A DNA stretch of 64,000 nt from Argentina anserina (GCF_933775445.1 NC_065874.1:18929001-18993000); one strand, 5' to 3'; counted from the stretch's first letter, positions 9,675-23,115 are shown. Notes: generated by a model not told the origin, from the sequence alone. Numbers and translations: made by a program.

Positions 9675-12635
9675 ATGAAACCCAGTAGAGTGTTTGCCGG
9701 GCTGTTCCTGCTGTTGGCTCTCTACTGTGGTTTAGACCCTTTTAAGCACAGTGCAATCTCCGACTTCCCAGACTTTGTATCCCATGAAATCGACATGCCC
9801 AGTTGGTCCTCGGTTCCTACGGAGAGGGACACCCAGAATTTGCTTCAGAAATCGGAGATAAGGTTCCTTAACCAAGTCCAGGGCCCTGAGAGTGTCGTGT
9901 TTGATCCACAAGGACGTGGGCCGTATGCTGGTGTTGCTGATGGGAGAATCTTGATCTGGAATGGCCAAGCTTGGATTGATTTTGCCTATACTTCGCCTAA
10001 TAGGTCTGTTTTCTCTTCCGTTTATGTTGTTTTGCGTGAGCTTATTGAAATGCTGTGACAGATTGGTTTTGTCGAAATTGTCATTAAAAGTGATCATTGG
10101 TTCATTTCATGGGTACATATATATAATGTGGGAGAGGGAGAGTTCATCATGTTGAGAACTTCAATTTCAGTTAGTATTTTCTGAAGTATTGCTGCACAGC
10201 AATCAGACATACTTTGTTAAAAGTGTGATCATCGGTTTTGAGTTGCCTGCTGCATTTTTAATGAAGGACTTACAATGCAGCTGTTTGATATATTTGTTAG
10301 CTCATGTTTTAAATGGGATACAGATCTGAGATATGTGATCCAAAACCATCACCTATGAGTTACTTGCCAAATGAACACATCTGTGGAAGGCCGCTGGGCC
10401 TCCGGTTTGACAAGAAAACAGGCGATTTATACATTGCGGATGCATATCTTGGGCTTTTGAAAGTGGGGCCAGAAGGTGGTTTGGCAACTTCACTTACAAC
10501 TGAGGCAGAAGGGGTACCATTAAGGTTTACTAATGATCTTGACATTGATGAAGAAGGCAATGTCTATTTTACTGATAGTAGCACCAAGTACCAAAGGAGG
10601 TAGGCTATTTATGCTTATTTCTTTTAATGTTCAGAACTGTACCATATCAAAGATGCCTGCAGCCAGGCTAATCTGTTTTGACTAGTAACAAGTGGATTGA
10701 CCAGTTACACTTAGGCACAATCTTGACACACCCATGTTTTGTTGTAACTTGATATGGGCATAGTTTAACATTTATGAATGTCACTTGATTAACCGGTAAA
10801 ATAGAGGCCAAATAGAAATTTAGAACTTTATATTCACATGAGTAACCCCCTTGGTTGATAGCAGACAGTTTTATACATATATTCATTAACAATTTATGAC
10901 AGCATCTTTTTCTACTTCTTACGGACTATACAAGTATTGTTGCTGATATATATAGAGTTTTCTTCTTTTGCTCAGTATATAACACCTGAACTTGCAACTG
11001 ATTTGGGTTATTAGGGCGATAAGGGATAATAAGTCAATATGGTAGCATGGTGCTAATATTTTTAAAGTTTAGGCATTCTCTTTATTCAGATGAAAAACAA
11101 AACCCACCCTTTTTATCTAGATGGAGAACAAATCCCTATTCTCTTTATTTAGATGAAGAACAAACCCCCATTCTTTTTATACAGTGAAAATAGTTTGGTG
11201 TTTCCGAGGACCTTCATATTTTTTCTTGTTTTGTTTTATTTCTGTATATAATTTACCATTATTATTATATCTGAGTTCTGACGGAGTGTTTTCATTCAGG
11301 AACTTCCTTCAGTTGGTTTTCTCAGGAGATGATTCTGGGAGGGTTCTAAAATACAACCCAACCACCAAGGAAACAACTGTTCTTGAAAGGAATCTCCAAT
11401 TTCCGAATGGTGTTTCTTTGAGCAAAGATGGTTCCTTCTTTGTTTTTTGTGAAGGATCTAAGGGCAGGTGAGTTTGTACCTTATTTTTAAATCGTTCAAA
11501 TTAATTGTTAGTCTTCCCTTGTTAAGGTAGATATGCAATGTGCAAGTAGAATATATGCATTAATAGGAGAAAGGACCCTACTTAATCCCCATCAAATCTG
11601 AGCAGTTACATTGCACATACTATTTAATACATCTGAGTCTTTTGGTTCAAACCAAATTTAGAGATAAATAAAATCCCTGGATGCCTTTGCTGTTATTACA
11701 ATGTATGACAATTAATTAAAATGGATACACTATCACTCTCCTTCAAGTCCAGAAGGATACTTAATAAGGTACTTCTTGGAGATTTCCATGAAAAAATGGT
11801 GGACAACAAAATTGAATATAAATCAAGTTTGATGCCTACTATTTTATATGAAGAACAACTCAACTATTTGTTAGAAGATAAATTATTTTCATGCAAAACT
11901 GTGCAATCTTGATTATATTAAAGCATGTACATATTGGAGCTTGGAATATCAACCGAAAGTGCACCTCCAAAGCTGCATTGTTTTATAACTGATTTAGGCC
12001 ATGTTCCTTTTTTAAGATCAGTCATGTTCCTTTCACGTGAAGAATGAGAATTAACAACTGGAGATTCTTGCTATACCGAACTTTGTGATGCAAGGACACC
12101 AAACCTTTTTTTTTGCTAATACGACTATGCAGACACTGTATTTTTTTGCAGCTAGCTTAGACTGCTACAGATATTTTAAGCAATCGTCGTCATATAAAAA
12201 TAGAACTATGAATTTCCTTGTTAATTTTGTAGATTACGCAAGTATTGGTTGAAAGGTGAGAAGGCAGGGACTTCAGAAGTGTTTGCTGTGCTGTCTGGCT
12301 TTCCTGATAATGTCAGAACTAATGATAATGGTGAATTTTGGGTAGCACTCCACTGTCGCAGGTCCATGTACACATATTTTTGTGCCTTATTCCCAAAAAT
12401 TAGAAAAGTGATACTCAGTCTTCCCATTTCGGCTAAGATTCAGTTCCTCATTCACATTGGGGGATGGCCTCATGGAGTTGTTGCCAAGTACAGCCCAGAG
12501 GGTAAGCTTTTGCAGATTTTGGAAGATAGTACAGGGAAGGTTGTTAAAGCTGTCAGTGAAGTGGAAGAAAAGGATGGAAAACTATGGATGGGAAGTGTTT
12601 TGATGCCCTTCATTGCAGTCTATGACCTACCATAA
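9675..12635 (+). CDS. Strictosidine synthase-like protein (four exons, 391 aa)
   Basis: Exons 9675-10003, 10324-10599, 11300-11467 and 12233-12635 total 1176 nt including the stop. All introns are GT-AG and the phases join cleanly. Residues ~5-20 form a hydrophobic signal or signal-anchor. Then follow the family's hallmarks: GPESVVFDPQGRGPY (~70-84), WNGQAWIDFAYTSPNRSE, HICGRPLGLRFDKKTGDLYI, FTNDLDIDEEGNVYFTDSST (~182-201), SGRVLKYNPTTKETTVL, LQFPNGVSLSKDGSFFVFCE and a C-terminal KLWMGSVLMPF. These are beta-propeller repeats of the Str_synth family (adipocyte plasma membrane-associated protein-like). True strictosidine synthase condenses tryptamine with secologanin. Members of this widespread plant subfamily generally lack that activity and their substrate is unknown, so no alkaloid role should be assumed. 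Introns are 320, 700 and 765 bp. No disabling lesion was found. Confidence 0.92.
11078..11180 (+). repeat. Short tandem repeat in intron 2 of the strictosidine synthase-like gene
   Basis: Three imperfect ~32-35 bp units built on TTTATNTAGATGRAGAACAAA followed by CCCATTCT-like sequence. It lies ~120 bp before the exon 3 acceptor. Confidence 0.55.
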
Positions 12636-14087
12636 GAAAGAGCTTGTTTTTGCACTCATTTTTCATCGTTCTTCATTCTTGCTCTAGAGGTTTCTTCTTC
12701 AGAAACTTCAACCGATCACCCCTCTTTCCCTTCCATATTTCCAACTTTATAGTCAAAAACGCAAATGTTGAGGACTGGGATTGTCCATGTATCTTGGTAC
12801 CTGTAGCTACATGAAAATGTACGCGTCCATAATCACTTTGTTCCAGTATACGTGCGTTTATAACGGCTTTGTTTCACCATTCGTGCTCACTTGTATCGCT
12901 TCCGAATTTGAGAAGTATAACATTGTTCCAACTAAATGAAGCAAGCACGAAGACCAAACTTTTAATCATACAAAACCAGAAAATTCTACGTGAAAGGGAT
13001 TGTGCAAATGATGTATAGTATAAGCCTGCTTAATGTCAGATATAGAGAGCTTTGTTTATCTTTTTGGTAACTAACCTATCATGCTAACATGCTAGTGACA
13101 TAGAGATTTGACAGATTTATATTCTATAAAGTTCTCCATGTATTCATTCTCCAAAAAAAGAAAAGTTCTCCATGTATGAGTGTGACACTCGAATGGAATT
13201 CAATCACTATAATTCTCCAAACATGGATTATAGAGTTACCCATCTACACACCTCCAACGCCATTCACACCTCCAGCAAATTAACTATTTCATCTTACACC
13301 CATCTGTTCTGTTAAAATTATTCATGAGTGTCAAATAGTTATAGAGTAAACCCTTCAAAATTTACCATTGATCGGATTACATGCCGCCCCTAGAGACATG
13401 ATATGCTAATGAAGTTGCATTATTGTGGAGACAAAACTACATGGCCTCCCTCATCCAGAGACTAGAGTCTCCTTTCTTGATCAATTTGCCATTTGGCTAG
13501 AAAGAGCTGTCAGATTTCATTTACTCTTCTCTTTAGGTCTCTACTCTTTACTGTTGGAGTTGAGAACTCACCATTGATCAATGTTGTTTGTGAAAGTTAT
13601 GATCATAACTAATCGTCACTGTGAGACACAGTTTATTGCATCTTCAGTCTGAAGTCTGAACCACTTCAAGGACATATCATCGACCATTATATACTTCAAC
13701 TTCTTCGCCAGAAATTTCAGATCATTTACACTATGGATGACAAGTATACAGCAGTCCCTGCAACTATTAAACTTAAACTCCTTAATCTATTTATTACAAT
13801 GAAGACTCAAGAGTCGAACACACAATTGCACTCTAATTTAATTCAAGTAGTAATGTAAAAAAAATTTAAAAAAATCAAACTTCCAAGATAGCATATGGGA
13901 ATCCAAAAATTAAAGTTGAATACAAGAAGCATATAACATAAGATGTTCTATCCAAGATTGTTCCTAATGGAGACCAATTCGATCAGATACAACATCATTT
14001 GTATCTTTTCAAGTTGCTGGGGATTCAGCAGAACATTCAATTCCAATTCCAAATATCAGCTTTAAGACCCTTTAATTTTCTGTAGTC
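12636..14087. other. 3' UTR and intergenic stretch
   Basis: Follows the stop at 12635. The first few hundred bases are probably 3' UTR. No further reading frame or repeat was recognised. Confidence 0.4.
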
Positions 14088-15181
14088 CTATGATGGGTTG
14101 ATTTGAGCTTCATCAACAATGGTGAAGCCTCCTTCAAGTAGTGAACCTGTTACCTCCTCAACGTGGTCAGGTAGAGAAATGACAGTCTTCACAAACTTGC
14201 AAGTGTTTACAGTTCGGATCGTATTTCCTGGGCTGATACTGATAAGCCCAACTACAATGGCCGGATTCTCACTATGAACTGATAAAGCATTCTCTTTATC
14301 TTCGTCTATGTTATGAAGCACCAGATCTGTCTTTGGTTTGTATCTGGCAAGCTACTTTTTCCACCTCAGTTCTATGCAGCCAGGTGTTTTTGTTACAGCT
14401 TTATCAATGCAAGCATTCACTATCTGCACTACATCAGCAAACCTTCGTAAGCAACATGAGTGAAAGACTGCAAGCAGACAACAAGGTAACCATCGTAACA
14501 TCATTTGGCGCCAACCCAAATTTTTGCATTTCCCTAAACAACCCAACTGCCTCAGTATCCTTCTCATTCTCTGTATACCTGAAAATCATAGCATTCCACG
14601 AAACCACATTCCTCTGAGGCTGCATCAAAGAGCCACTGATCTTCGCCTCTTCCTCCATCTCACCTAACATGGCGTGCTCACTGATCATCGTCAACCAAGA
14701 AAATGAAATCGAGTCATAATGAAAGCACGAGTGCTAAAGAACCAAGAAAACAAACTCTTGTTGGTATCAGGAATTTCTCCTGCTGACATATTTGCAGAAG
14801 CATATAATGCACCTATACTCTTCTAATTTCCAATCTTCGTGGGAAGGGAGCTAAAGTGGTTTCTAGGCTCCCCTCTAAAAAGTAAAAACAGTAACTTGAT
14901 AGCATTTTGTACGTTCTATATATATATTAATGCAATCACCTCGCTGGCTAAATTCCCTCAGTTACAAGAAAAGCTGTAATTTACTAACACTCTAAAGGTC
15001 ACCATGAAGTTCATCATCAACATACCAAACAGCTTTAACATCCGATGTACCACATCAATGTCACCAAATATATATGGAATGGCAGCCGATGTATGAAACT
15101 TGAAAGAAAACTACATCAATATCTTGGCTCAGTCGATATGTACGTCATGGAAGAACAATGTCTCGTCTCTCAATCACCTAA
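14088..15181 (-). pseudogene. PPR-DYW pseudogene, C-terminal part
   Basis: Reading the minus strand from ~14694 gives a typical plant PPR repeat: NVVSWNAMIFRYTENEKDTE, then VGLFREMQKFGLAPNDVTMV and TLLSAC. After frame changes come an E-motif-like KTPGCIEL (~14370) and a DYW-type stretch at 14088-14321, with NALSVHSENPAIVVGLISIS and GNTIRTV. The terminal DYW residues and the cytidine-deaminase-like cysteines are lost. PPR-DYW proteins bind organellar RNA and act in C-to-U editing. Here stops, frameshifts and a missing middle make the copy non-functional. 14695-15181 is more decayed, with an ERRDIV-like trace near 15160. The N-terminal part lies beyond the transposon at 23641. Confidence 0.75.
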
Positions 15182-15320
15182 TCGGTTAATTCCTCCTATG
15201 GTACCGAATACATGGCTACTTGGACAATTTGGTACTTAATGTATGAAAACAGACAATGGTGCATGACAGTTTTCATTTATAAGCCATTTTAGTAGCTCTA
15301 TCAATGTTGATCATATTTTT
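15182..15320 (+). repeat. Left terminal inverted repeat of the MULE-like element
   Basis: Pairs with 23520-23640. The best-conserved core is around 15226-15258. Confidence 0.65.
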
Positions 15321-15499
15321 AGAGTTATATTCATTAAATCCACATTTTATTCTCATTTTTTTTCTATAATTGCTTCTCTTTAGAATAATTAAAGGACAAA
15401 TTATTAATTGGTACCAAATCAAATCTTAAGTTATAAAAAAGTTAATGAAAAAATCTAACTATAAGATGGTCATCTCATTTAAATGAAAATTACAAAAAT

Positions 15500-16943
15500 G
15501 TCACCAAACTTTAAACAAAATTAAAAAATAGTAAATTCTTTTTTTTTCCTGATTGTTTTGCCCTTTTTCACTTTTCATTTTCCCATTTTTTCTTCCTCTT
15601 TTAATTCCGGCTATAACTTTGGCGCCGGTGATAGATTTGAGCATGGTTAGTACCGTTGTAAAAATCTCTCTTCCCTCTTTCATTTGATACCATACACACT
15701 TCAAATCGACCACAATACAAGGTCCATAAACCCTCGCCAGAGGCTGCCGCCGTTCATGGTGGTGCTCCAAGCTTTTCTAGTGAAACCGAAGCCCAAGGCT
15801 CCATAAATCTAGATATTCTCTTCATTCTGACCACATTCATACTGATTTCATTTGAATTTTAACATAATTTCATGGATTTACAAATTTCTCTCGGCACCTA
15901 TGAATAATGTCACACCAGAAGTCACACTGGTAGCCATAGTGTTGTCACACGGCATGTCATACTAGTAGTCAGAGTGATGGATACAATATTGATACTGTGA
16001 CTGCCATTGTACAATATTAACATTGTGACTGCTATTGTATTTGATTGTGTGACAACACTTGTGACTATGTGGTGATAAGAAGAAAATGTGAAAGAAAAGA
16101 TGAAGATTATAATTGATAGAAATAACAAACTATTATAATTGATAGAAATAACAAACCTTTGTATGATATTATGTGATCTTGAACTTCTCAAATAAACTAA
16201 TACAATTCAAATATCGACATTGACGTTGTTACTCCAGTACCCACACAAGGAGTCATACCAGGTACCACACTAGTAGGCACACCAGTTGCCACACTTGGGG
16301 TCATACTGATAATCACACCATTAGACGTTACATTGGGAGTCACACTGCTTATGTAACTAGAAAACTAATTAAATACACTATCTGTACTAACATTATTCGG
16401 GTAGTATGAGTAATATGTGACAAAGAAAAAGAAAAATGTTGATGTAGGCACTCAAAAATTGCTTTGGGCACCCACGTCACCACCATCTTCTACAGTCAAT
16501 TCCGAATTTGTAACGGCGAAATTCAATGACGGCGGGCTTGTGGTTTATCAGCGAGTAATAGCTGAGATCTGAACCTAGGCCAGCTTGCAAGGGATCGCGG
16601 CCTGACGATGGCGGGAGTGGGAGGTCGTAAACTGGGGACGAGAGAATAGAGAGCATATTCAATGTCGATCGGTTTCAGTAGTGGAGGTTCTGATTCCATC
16701 TCCGTCGGCCTAGAAAGCTATCAACCCATCCATCAATGGCGTCACAGGCCAAAAACGCAACCCTGTTTCAACCAAAAACCCAACCTGAAATCCATCTGAT
16801 TTGCAGACGATGACGAGTTTGTGGATCCGGATCCATATGCCTCAGTTGAGACTTGAAGTCGAAAAATACCTCTCGCTGAGTCAACTCGGGCAGGGAACGT
16901 AGGGATCGACGAGAGGGCAGGTCGGTAAAGGATTTGAGAATAT

Positions 16944-16978
<35 letters not shown>

Positions 16979-17030
16979 GAGATTTCGTTGGAGAGATGAG
17001 AGAATTCGATAGTGGCAATCAATATAATTT
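15500..17030. other. Interior of the MULE-like element: GC-richer possible cargo, no intact gene
   Basis: 15590-15790 and 16470-16930 are GC-richer than the surrounding arms and resemble 5'UTR or coding pieces, e.g. a minus-strand frame at 15501-15770 with FTTVLTMLKSITGAKVIAG. I recognise no family. 15900-16360 is a degenerate array of GTCACAC, CACACTAGTAG and CATACTRRT motifs. Confidence 0.35.
16942..16982. repeat. (GA)n microsatellite
   Basis: A GA run interrupted once by GG. It encodes the SLSLPLSL-type artefact on the minus strand. Confidence 0.9.
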
Positions 17031-17271
17031 TCGTGTAATTCGTGGGTAACCGTTAAAATTTTAACTTCAGTGACTTTTTTTATAATTTTGAAACTTTATT
17101 TGACCTTTTTATAATTACTTGATGGAAATGTTTTTTTATAAAGAAACTTATAATTAAATTGATATATCTACTTCATTTAGTATTTACTTCGTATATATCG
17201 AATATAAAAAATTTCTTAGTATACTTATTGCATCATATTTATTTTCCGTAAAAGAAATAAATTGTTTTTAT

Positions 17272-17447
17272 TGTTTCAGGATGAAATAATTGTGTATTAT
17301 TGAATGATATGGGGGCCTATATATAGGCATTACAAAACCACAATCCCGTAGGATTCAGAGTCCTAATCTATTACGGAGATGTTAATATATCTCCTAACAG
17401 GATACCTAAGACACACACAAGGATACAATAGTAATTCTCCCGGAACA
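17272..17447 (-). repeat. 3' LTR of the Copia element
   Basis: 176 bp, flanked on the left by TTTAT. Contains a TATATATAGG box near 17320. Confidence 0.88.
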
Positions 17448-17874
17448 CTCCCTCTTGTGCCGCATGCCTAGCTTGCATGGTGCACACATCGTTGCCTCGG
17501 TAAAAACCTTGTCAAGCAAAATAAAAACTTCTTAGGTAAAAACAAAAGCTTGATCGAAGGGAAAAAGATCACAACGTACCGTCTACATTTGATAGCATCA
17601 TGTCAGGTAGACTCTCCTTGAAGTCTACGAAACAACTTTCCCTGATTAGTGTCATAATCATGGAGTATAAAGAACAACGCATACAACGTTCATTACATGC
17701 TTCTCAAACGTAGTCTTGGGCCAATGATTAATCATTAATCTAGCCACACATCCTTAGATCATACATGCTATACTTAGCCAAACTTAGATCTTAGGAAACA
17801 AGATTGCATAACAACTCAAAACAAGAGTTTACAATGAAAATCAGATTCCCGGATATAATGACCTTCATTCACTT

Positions 17875-18200
17875 AAACGGTCATAACTTCTTCATCAAAA
17901 TAGGTATCAGCCAACCATAAAATATTTTGAAAAGTAGACACCCGTGGCTTTCCAGTGACATAAATTTCAGAACCTAATTTGATCGGGGCAGTTCACAGTG
18001 CTCTGTCAAAGTTGACTGACTTGCAAATTTCCGGACAGAACTGTCATAGTTTGTAAAACGGCCATAACTCACTCAATATGATAGGTATGAACAAATGGTT
18101 GATGTCCCTAGAAAGTAGACACATAGACCTTTGCAATGGTACTAATTTCACCATATTTCATTGAGTGAGCTGGCCTATAAGGCTCGTTGAAGTTGACCTA
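17875..18200. repeat. Two diverged ~160-180 bp tandem units in the Copia 3' region
   Basis: Both units begin AAACGGYCATAACT, continue with ATAGGTAT and AAAGTAGACAC, and end in AAAGTTGACT or GAAGTTGACC followed by CGGACAGA or TGGACAGA. Similarity by eye is about 65%. Confidence 0.6.
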
Positions 18201-18639
18201 CGAAACTGGACAGATTCTGATTTGTCACATTCAATGTGTCTTTCACAAAGGAATGGGGGAATGGACCAAGAAAGGACTGATTTTGGTCCGAGACGGAACT
18301 ATACACATCCTTTACGCTACCAGTGTCGACTGCTACACCAAGGCGTACATTGATATTGCTGGAGCTGCTGCCGGCGTTGGTGTGGATAGGATTTGTATTG
18401 GTTCACTAAGTGTAGAACTAAACCCATGTCAAAGGAGCAATGCAAGTCCAATGACGATTCATAGGCGCATAGTTAATCACGTCATAATGAAAGCAATAGT
18501 GTCCTAACAACACTTACATATATGAATCTATAGCTCATTGAATCTCTTCATCATCTTTACTTAGACGGAATATAGAATCAAGAATTAGATTTCATATGAA
18601 CACATATGGGTATGAGTTCTTGCAATCGATTGTACTACG

Positions 18640-18880
18640 TTCTCTCGAACGTCGCAATCTTATTACATAAGTTCTCCGTGGTCTGGAGGCATTTAAAGTC
18701 TCTCGAGCACTCTCATATATGCGTCATGATCCCTTTACAGATATTCTATGACCACTATCATATGCTGCAAATCAGTTTTCATGGACACTATTACTGATCA
18801 AGTAGCGGAAAGCAATTATGTCCATAACGAGAGAATATAACTCATCGTAGTCAATACTAGGATATTGAGACAATCTTTGC
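18640..18880 (-). pseudogene. Copia reverse transcriptase remnant
   Basis: The minus strand reads SIDYDELYSLVMDIIAFRYL then ISNSVHEN and IVVIEYL. This corresponds to the Copia RT opening (Y-S-P-V, F-R-Y-L-I-S, D-V-V-T-A-Y-L) with mutations and in-frame stops. The catalytic YVDD region was not found. Confidence 0.7.
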
Positions 18881-19399
18881 GCCATAAGTACTGCATATAT
18901 CGCATGACTTCATCTTTCTCATTACACTTACGAACAATGACCAACATAACAAGTCTAGTTCAACCTGTATTGATTCTTTCCACTTCGGTCAAGTTGCTCA
19001 TCGTTGAAGCTTTACAACGGAATAAGAGCATAAGCGAATACATCATCAATCATGGGAGATCAATCCATTAAACACACGTGCGCGCTGTATACGATCAATT
19101 CGTGAGATTTTTATTATTTTCTAACATGATAAAATGAGTCTGTAGCGTCCCATAGAAACTTAGTTGATACACATGTTTAGAGAATATCTCTTCATGATGG
19201 GCAAAATACTTGTGCCTACGCACATCGCTTGTTTCTAGTTTTGATTCAAGAGAATAATAGTCTCCCCCTCATCTAGGTAGGAGCCAAGACCGAAGATATG
19301 ACCCTTACTAGTCCATCTTTGCGTTTGCCGTCCTTGTTTTGTGGTGCAATACCGCTGGCACTGACAACACCACAGCGTACGATGGTGTCATCGCTGGCT

Positions 19400-20420
19400 T
19401 CCTTCCCACTGTCAGGGATGGTGCCAATAGTGCTAGGACCAGGTCATATGAAATTATCCCATATTTTGAGAGTTCCAACCTTACCGGCACATCACAGCAT
19501 TTATGTGCGATCTCGTCACTTTCGCAATATCAGTAAAGTCATTGAGCATCGAATCTTTGACTTTCTCGAGGTCGATAATGCGTTGCACATTTGCTTAATT
19601 TGAGTAGTGCGGGATCTTAATGAGACATAGTGCCTCACCACGTCCATTCCTTATCTCCCCCTAACGACGAGAAGTATGTCTCAACAAAGTGACCGTCTGC
19701 TAAAATCGCAGGATAGAGATTCACAGTTGTAGATTGGAAATAGCGGACAAGTGTTGGTGATTCATAAATCATAACCAACCAAAATACTTAATCGTTTCAA
19801 GTAGACCCATTAAGATAACTACAATAGAGGCACATAAACAACTTTAACCAAATAGGCGTTTAATGAAAAGAACGTTGGGATTGTATCCAGTAACCATCTG
19901 GTACGCACTAAACGCTTGGCAAGTGTCGCTGCATGCAACATCATTACATATCCCCATGCAAAAATCGGCAGGTTAGTACCCATAACCAAGTCCGAGCTTT
20001 GCTAGATCGTGCAGTGAATGAACATGAGGAATAATATGTTCAACGACGATCCCAATAGACATGCAAAACGAAATCATCAAAAATCGTGGAGGTAAACTCT
20101 CCAACGGTATCCAATCAAATAGATTTGAGAGGATGGGAAGGGTGGTGAGCCCTTAGTATGATTATCATAGCTAAAAACTTAGCAAATGCAGCGTTCCTTG
20201 TGGAAAGCAAAGTGACGTGTGACCAACACGTCGATGCTCTTAACCTATACCATAAAAATACCGAAAAATGTCCGCATTCGGTTGGATATGGTCCACTAAT
20301 GTCACCTTAAATACTTTGTAATAGAATGTTCTCGGTTAGAGCCTTAGCAAATAAGGACTTCTTTGAAATCTAGCAAGATAACAAGCTTTGCAAAATGAGC
20401 TATGGGCTTCAAAGATTCTT
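19400..20420 (-). pseudogene. Copia integrase remnant
   Basis: On the minus strand, successive frames give pieces matching the Copia integrase core and GKR-side region, such as KACYLARFQRSP, DHIQPNADIFRYF, EHIIPHVHS and SAYQMVTGYNPNV. Many stops and shifts are present. A further piece near 19500-19600 resembles the linker before RT. Confidence 0.65.
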
Positions 20421-22870
20421 ATGGAGGCATTAGAGAATACGGGAGGCATCACAAGCTCTTATGAAGGAGAGGATGCCGCTACCGACGGCCTTAATACCAT
20501 AGAGCCGCTGAGAGGGACTGGATCGGGCTCACCATGCATGGCACGGAAAGGCACGGCCTCACCGTGTGGAGCACGAGTGAGGTGATCCTCCAATCGCTTC
20601 GTGAACATGAAAAATAGATGATCATGTGAATTTCAAAGAACTCGAATCATCATATTTCGTTCAAAATGACAAAAAAATGATCATGTCAAAATCGAGGAGA
20701 CAAAAACCGAACCCATGATTCAAAGAATCTTGAGTTACATAAAGCTACTGCTGCAGGCAAGCAAAGCTATGTCCACACGCTAACAAAGCTAATGTCTAAG
20801 CTTGAAAAAGCTACTGTCAATAAAATCTGATAGATTTATTCCTCTCCATTCTTAACACAAATATCAAGAAGAAAATTCATCATTGGCATGTAGGGCCTTT
20901 GAAAACTTAGCAAGACACGAAGATATAAAACACAATCTCCGCACGAGATCCGTAAAACAACTACCTGCGCCGTAGAACAGTGTGGGTGGTTAGGCAATTA
21001 GCAAGACACTCGACTTCACGGCGGGAAATTCTCAAAATAAATTTAAGAGAGTCAATGACGCGGTGAACTTCTCTAGACAATACACCGTAGGATATTATAA
21101 GAGGGGGGGTTGAAGCAAATGTGCAATCCCATCGAGTTAGAACTACATTCTTCAACTTAAGAGTTGGAAAAATATGGTATTGGAGCAGTTGAATACCAAA
21201 GAATTAGGGTGGAAAACCATCAATTTGGTGCAGGTGGTCACCAATAATAATAAAATCGTTTGAGCTATGAAACGACTTGGAGAAAACCGAAAAATTAACC
21301 ATAAAACCATGTCAAAATAACTCAAAACCGGGTGAATTTTGGACTGGAAAACATGGCAGTAAAAACTGCGGGAAATATGCCGGAAAAATGACGAGAAATG
21401 ACGAAAAAATCGTCAAAAACGCGCCGGAACTGGCGGCGATCGGAGCTGGCCGGCAAGGAGGCCGAGGCTGTTGTCCGACAGGGGACGCTGGCAGGAATGG
21501 ATGGTGGCGCCAGAAACGCCGGCAAGTGGCCGGAAGGCGGCCAAAACGCCGAAAAATGTTACAGAAACGCCGGAACAGTAACCGGGAAAAACAACGCCAA
21601 TTTTGACGTTCCGAGGTCCGTTTTCCAAATTTCAAGGTCCAAAATCACAATGTAGTGCTATTGGGGTCTCATATAACCCAAAAGCGGCCAATTTAAAAAC
21701 CACGTGAGTTGCAAACGTTGACCATTCATGCTAAGTCAAGGCAAATAAAATTCTCACGAGATCATCTTGTAAATAAGGAATACGAGAAATTTTATTGAAT
21801 ATGCCAATATTTAATACAACACAAACAAGCTTCCAATACCAATAGACGACTTAAGCTAAAGTCGAGCAAGAATCATGCCAATGCCACGTCATACTTGAAA
21901 AATAGTAAGCAGAAAACATAGTCAAAATAGATTGACTAATCAAAAGTTCGTAGCAACAAAATCTTGCATATCGGATCGGGCGGAGCCATAGCCTGAGGCT
22001 AAAAAATGTGCTTACTTGAGAATGGAAGAATGTTACGTTTTCATCTCCAAAATTCCCTCAAGAAATAGATACAGGTGCCAAAAATGGCATGTGTTTCTCG
22101 GATGTGGAGTATGGTTCAAGGTCAACTCTGGTAATACAACGCCATAGACGTTTATTGAATCACTTTAAGTGTGTCCCATGGAATGTGTTTTTTTTTTTTT
22201 GGGATCTTTTGTTAGCAAATAGTGCTGCATCAGAGTAATGAATCAACTCAAATAAATGAGTACGTAGACCTTGAGATTATCGTTTATAGACATGAGTTTA
22301 AGAAAACTCAAACATTCAAATAACAGTTGCGATGGCGACACATCCATGAGAAACGAGGGTTGTATTGGTTTCGAATAATCGAAATATTCAAGTATGTAAC
22401 CGGAATTAGAAGGGTTGTGATGTATATGGTCACAAAATAATCGATGCATATTGGCGATTCTCATGATCGCACCCAAAACAGCGGTGTACTCAGACAACCA
22501 CACGAAATCGATTTCTTCCCTTTAAATATTAACGTGACTGCCCCAGGACCGTCACATGCAAAACGTCGACCAAGAGGGGAATCATATCCCTCTTTGGTCT
22601 CATCGGTGTTATAAGAAGGCCAGAAACGAGACATGAAGAAGGCTAATAGCGCCCAATAATTTATATATATATGTTCAAAAACCGGAACGTTTATGAAAAA
22701 TTTACCTTTGAAGGTTTGTAGAAGATGAGAGTAGCTTCTCTTGAGCGAAGACTTTGCTTATGAAGTTCGGGTTTCTTGCGTGAATATGCAGGGGAAGCAA
22801 TTTTGAATGTTTTGATGCGGGGACTTGCGGGGCAAAAAGATGTTTTTACGGAGCGAATGCGGAAGAGACC
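20421..22870 (-). other. Copia gag/protease and leader side, no intact frame
   Basis: This should be the Gag-protease half by position, but I could not recognise a CCHC knuckle or protease motif. 21400-21570 is a GC-rich island with repeated GCCGG. The frames there look like composition artefacts. Confidence 0.35.
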
Positions 22871-22992
22871 ATGCAGGGTGCAGGGGTGCGTGCAGAGGCT
22901 GCAGGGCTGCTTGCAGGGGCTGCAGGGGCTACGGGGCTGGATGCAGGGGCTGCAGGAGATTTGGGGCTGGATAAAGGGGATGCAAGGGCTGC
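22871..22992. repeat. G-rich minisatellite in the Copia leader
   Basis: Repeats of GGGGCTGCAG-like units (about 9-12 bp) roughly 120-245 bp inside the 5' LTR. Purine-rich strand asymmetry makes it stand out from the AT-rich surroundings. Confidence 0.75.
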
Positions 22993-23115
22993 GCCGACGA
23001 GGAGCATCGACTGAGAGATGCCGGATGCCGGAGGCTAAGGCGGCCGGTGGTGGAGAAAGAAAAAAAATCTAGGGCTCTAAAAGTTCAGGGTTTTAGATCA
23101 AAGTGCGTGATAACG

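Noticed and set aside
14333..14617. 94-aa + strand frame
   Set aside because: Antisense to the PPR repeat fragment, which carries clear PPR residues on the minus strand.
16768..17022. 84-aa minus-strand frame with SLSLPLSLSLSL
   Set aside because: Translation of the GA microsatellite plus random flanks.
18187..18507. 106-aa + strand frame with a protein-like sequence (LVRDGTIHILYATSVDCYTK)
   Set aside because: It lies inside the minus-strand Copia element between degenerate domains, has no recognised family, and is best explained as chance or inserted sequence.
22776..23072. 98-aa + strand frame rich in LQGLQG
   Set aside because: Product of the G-rich minisatellite in the Copia leader; no real protein features.
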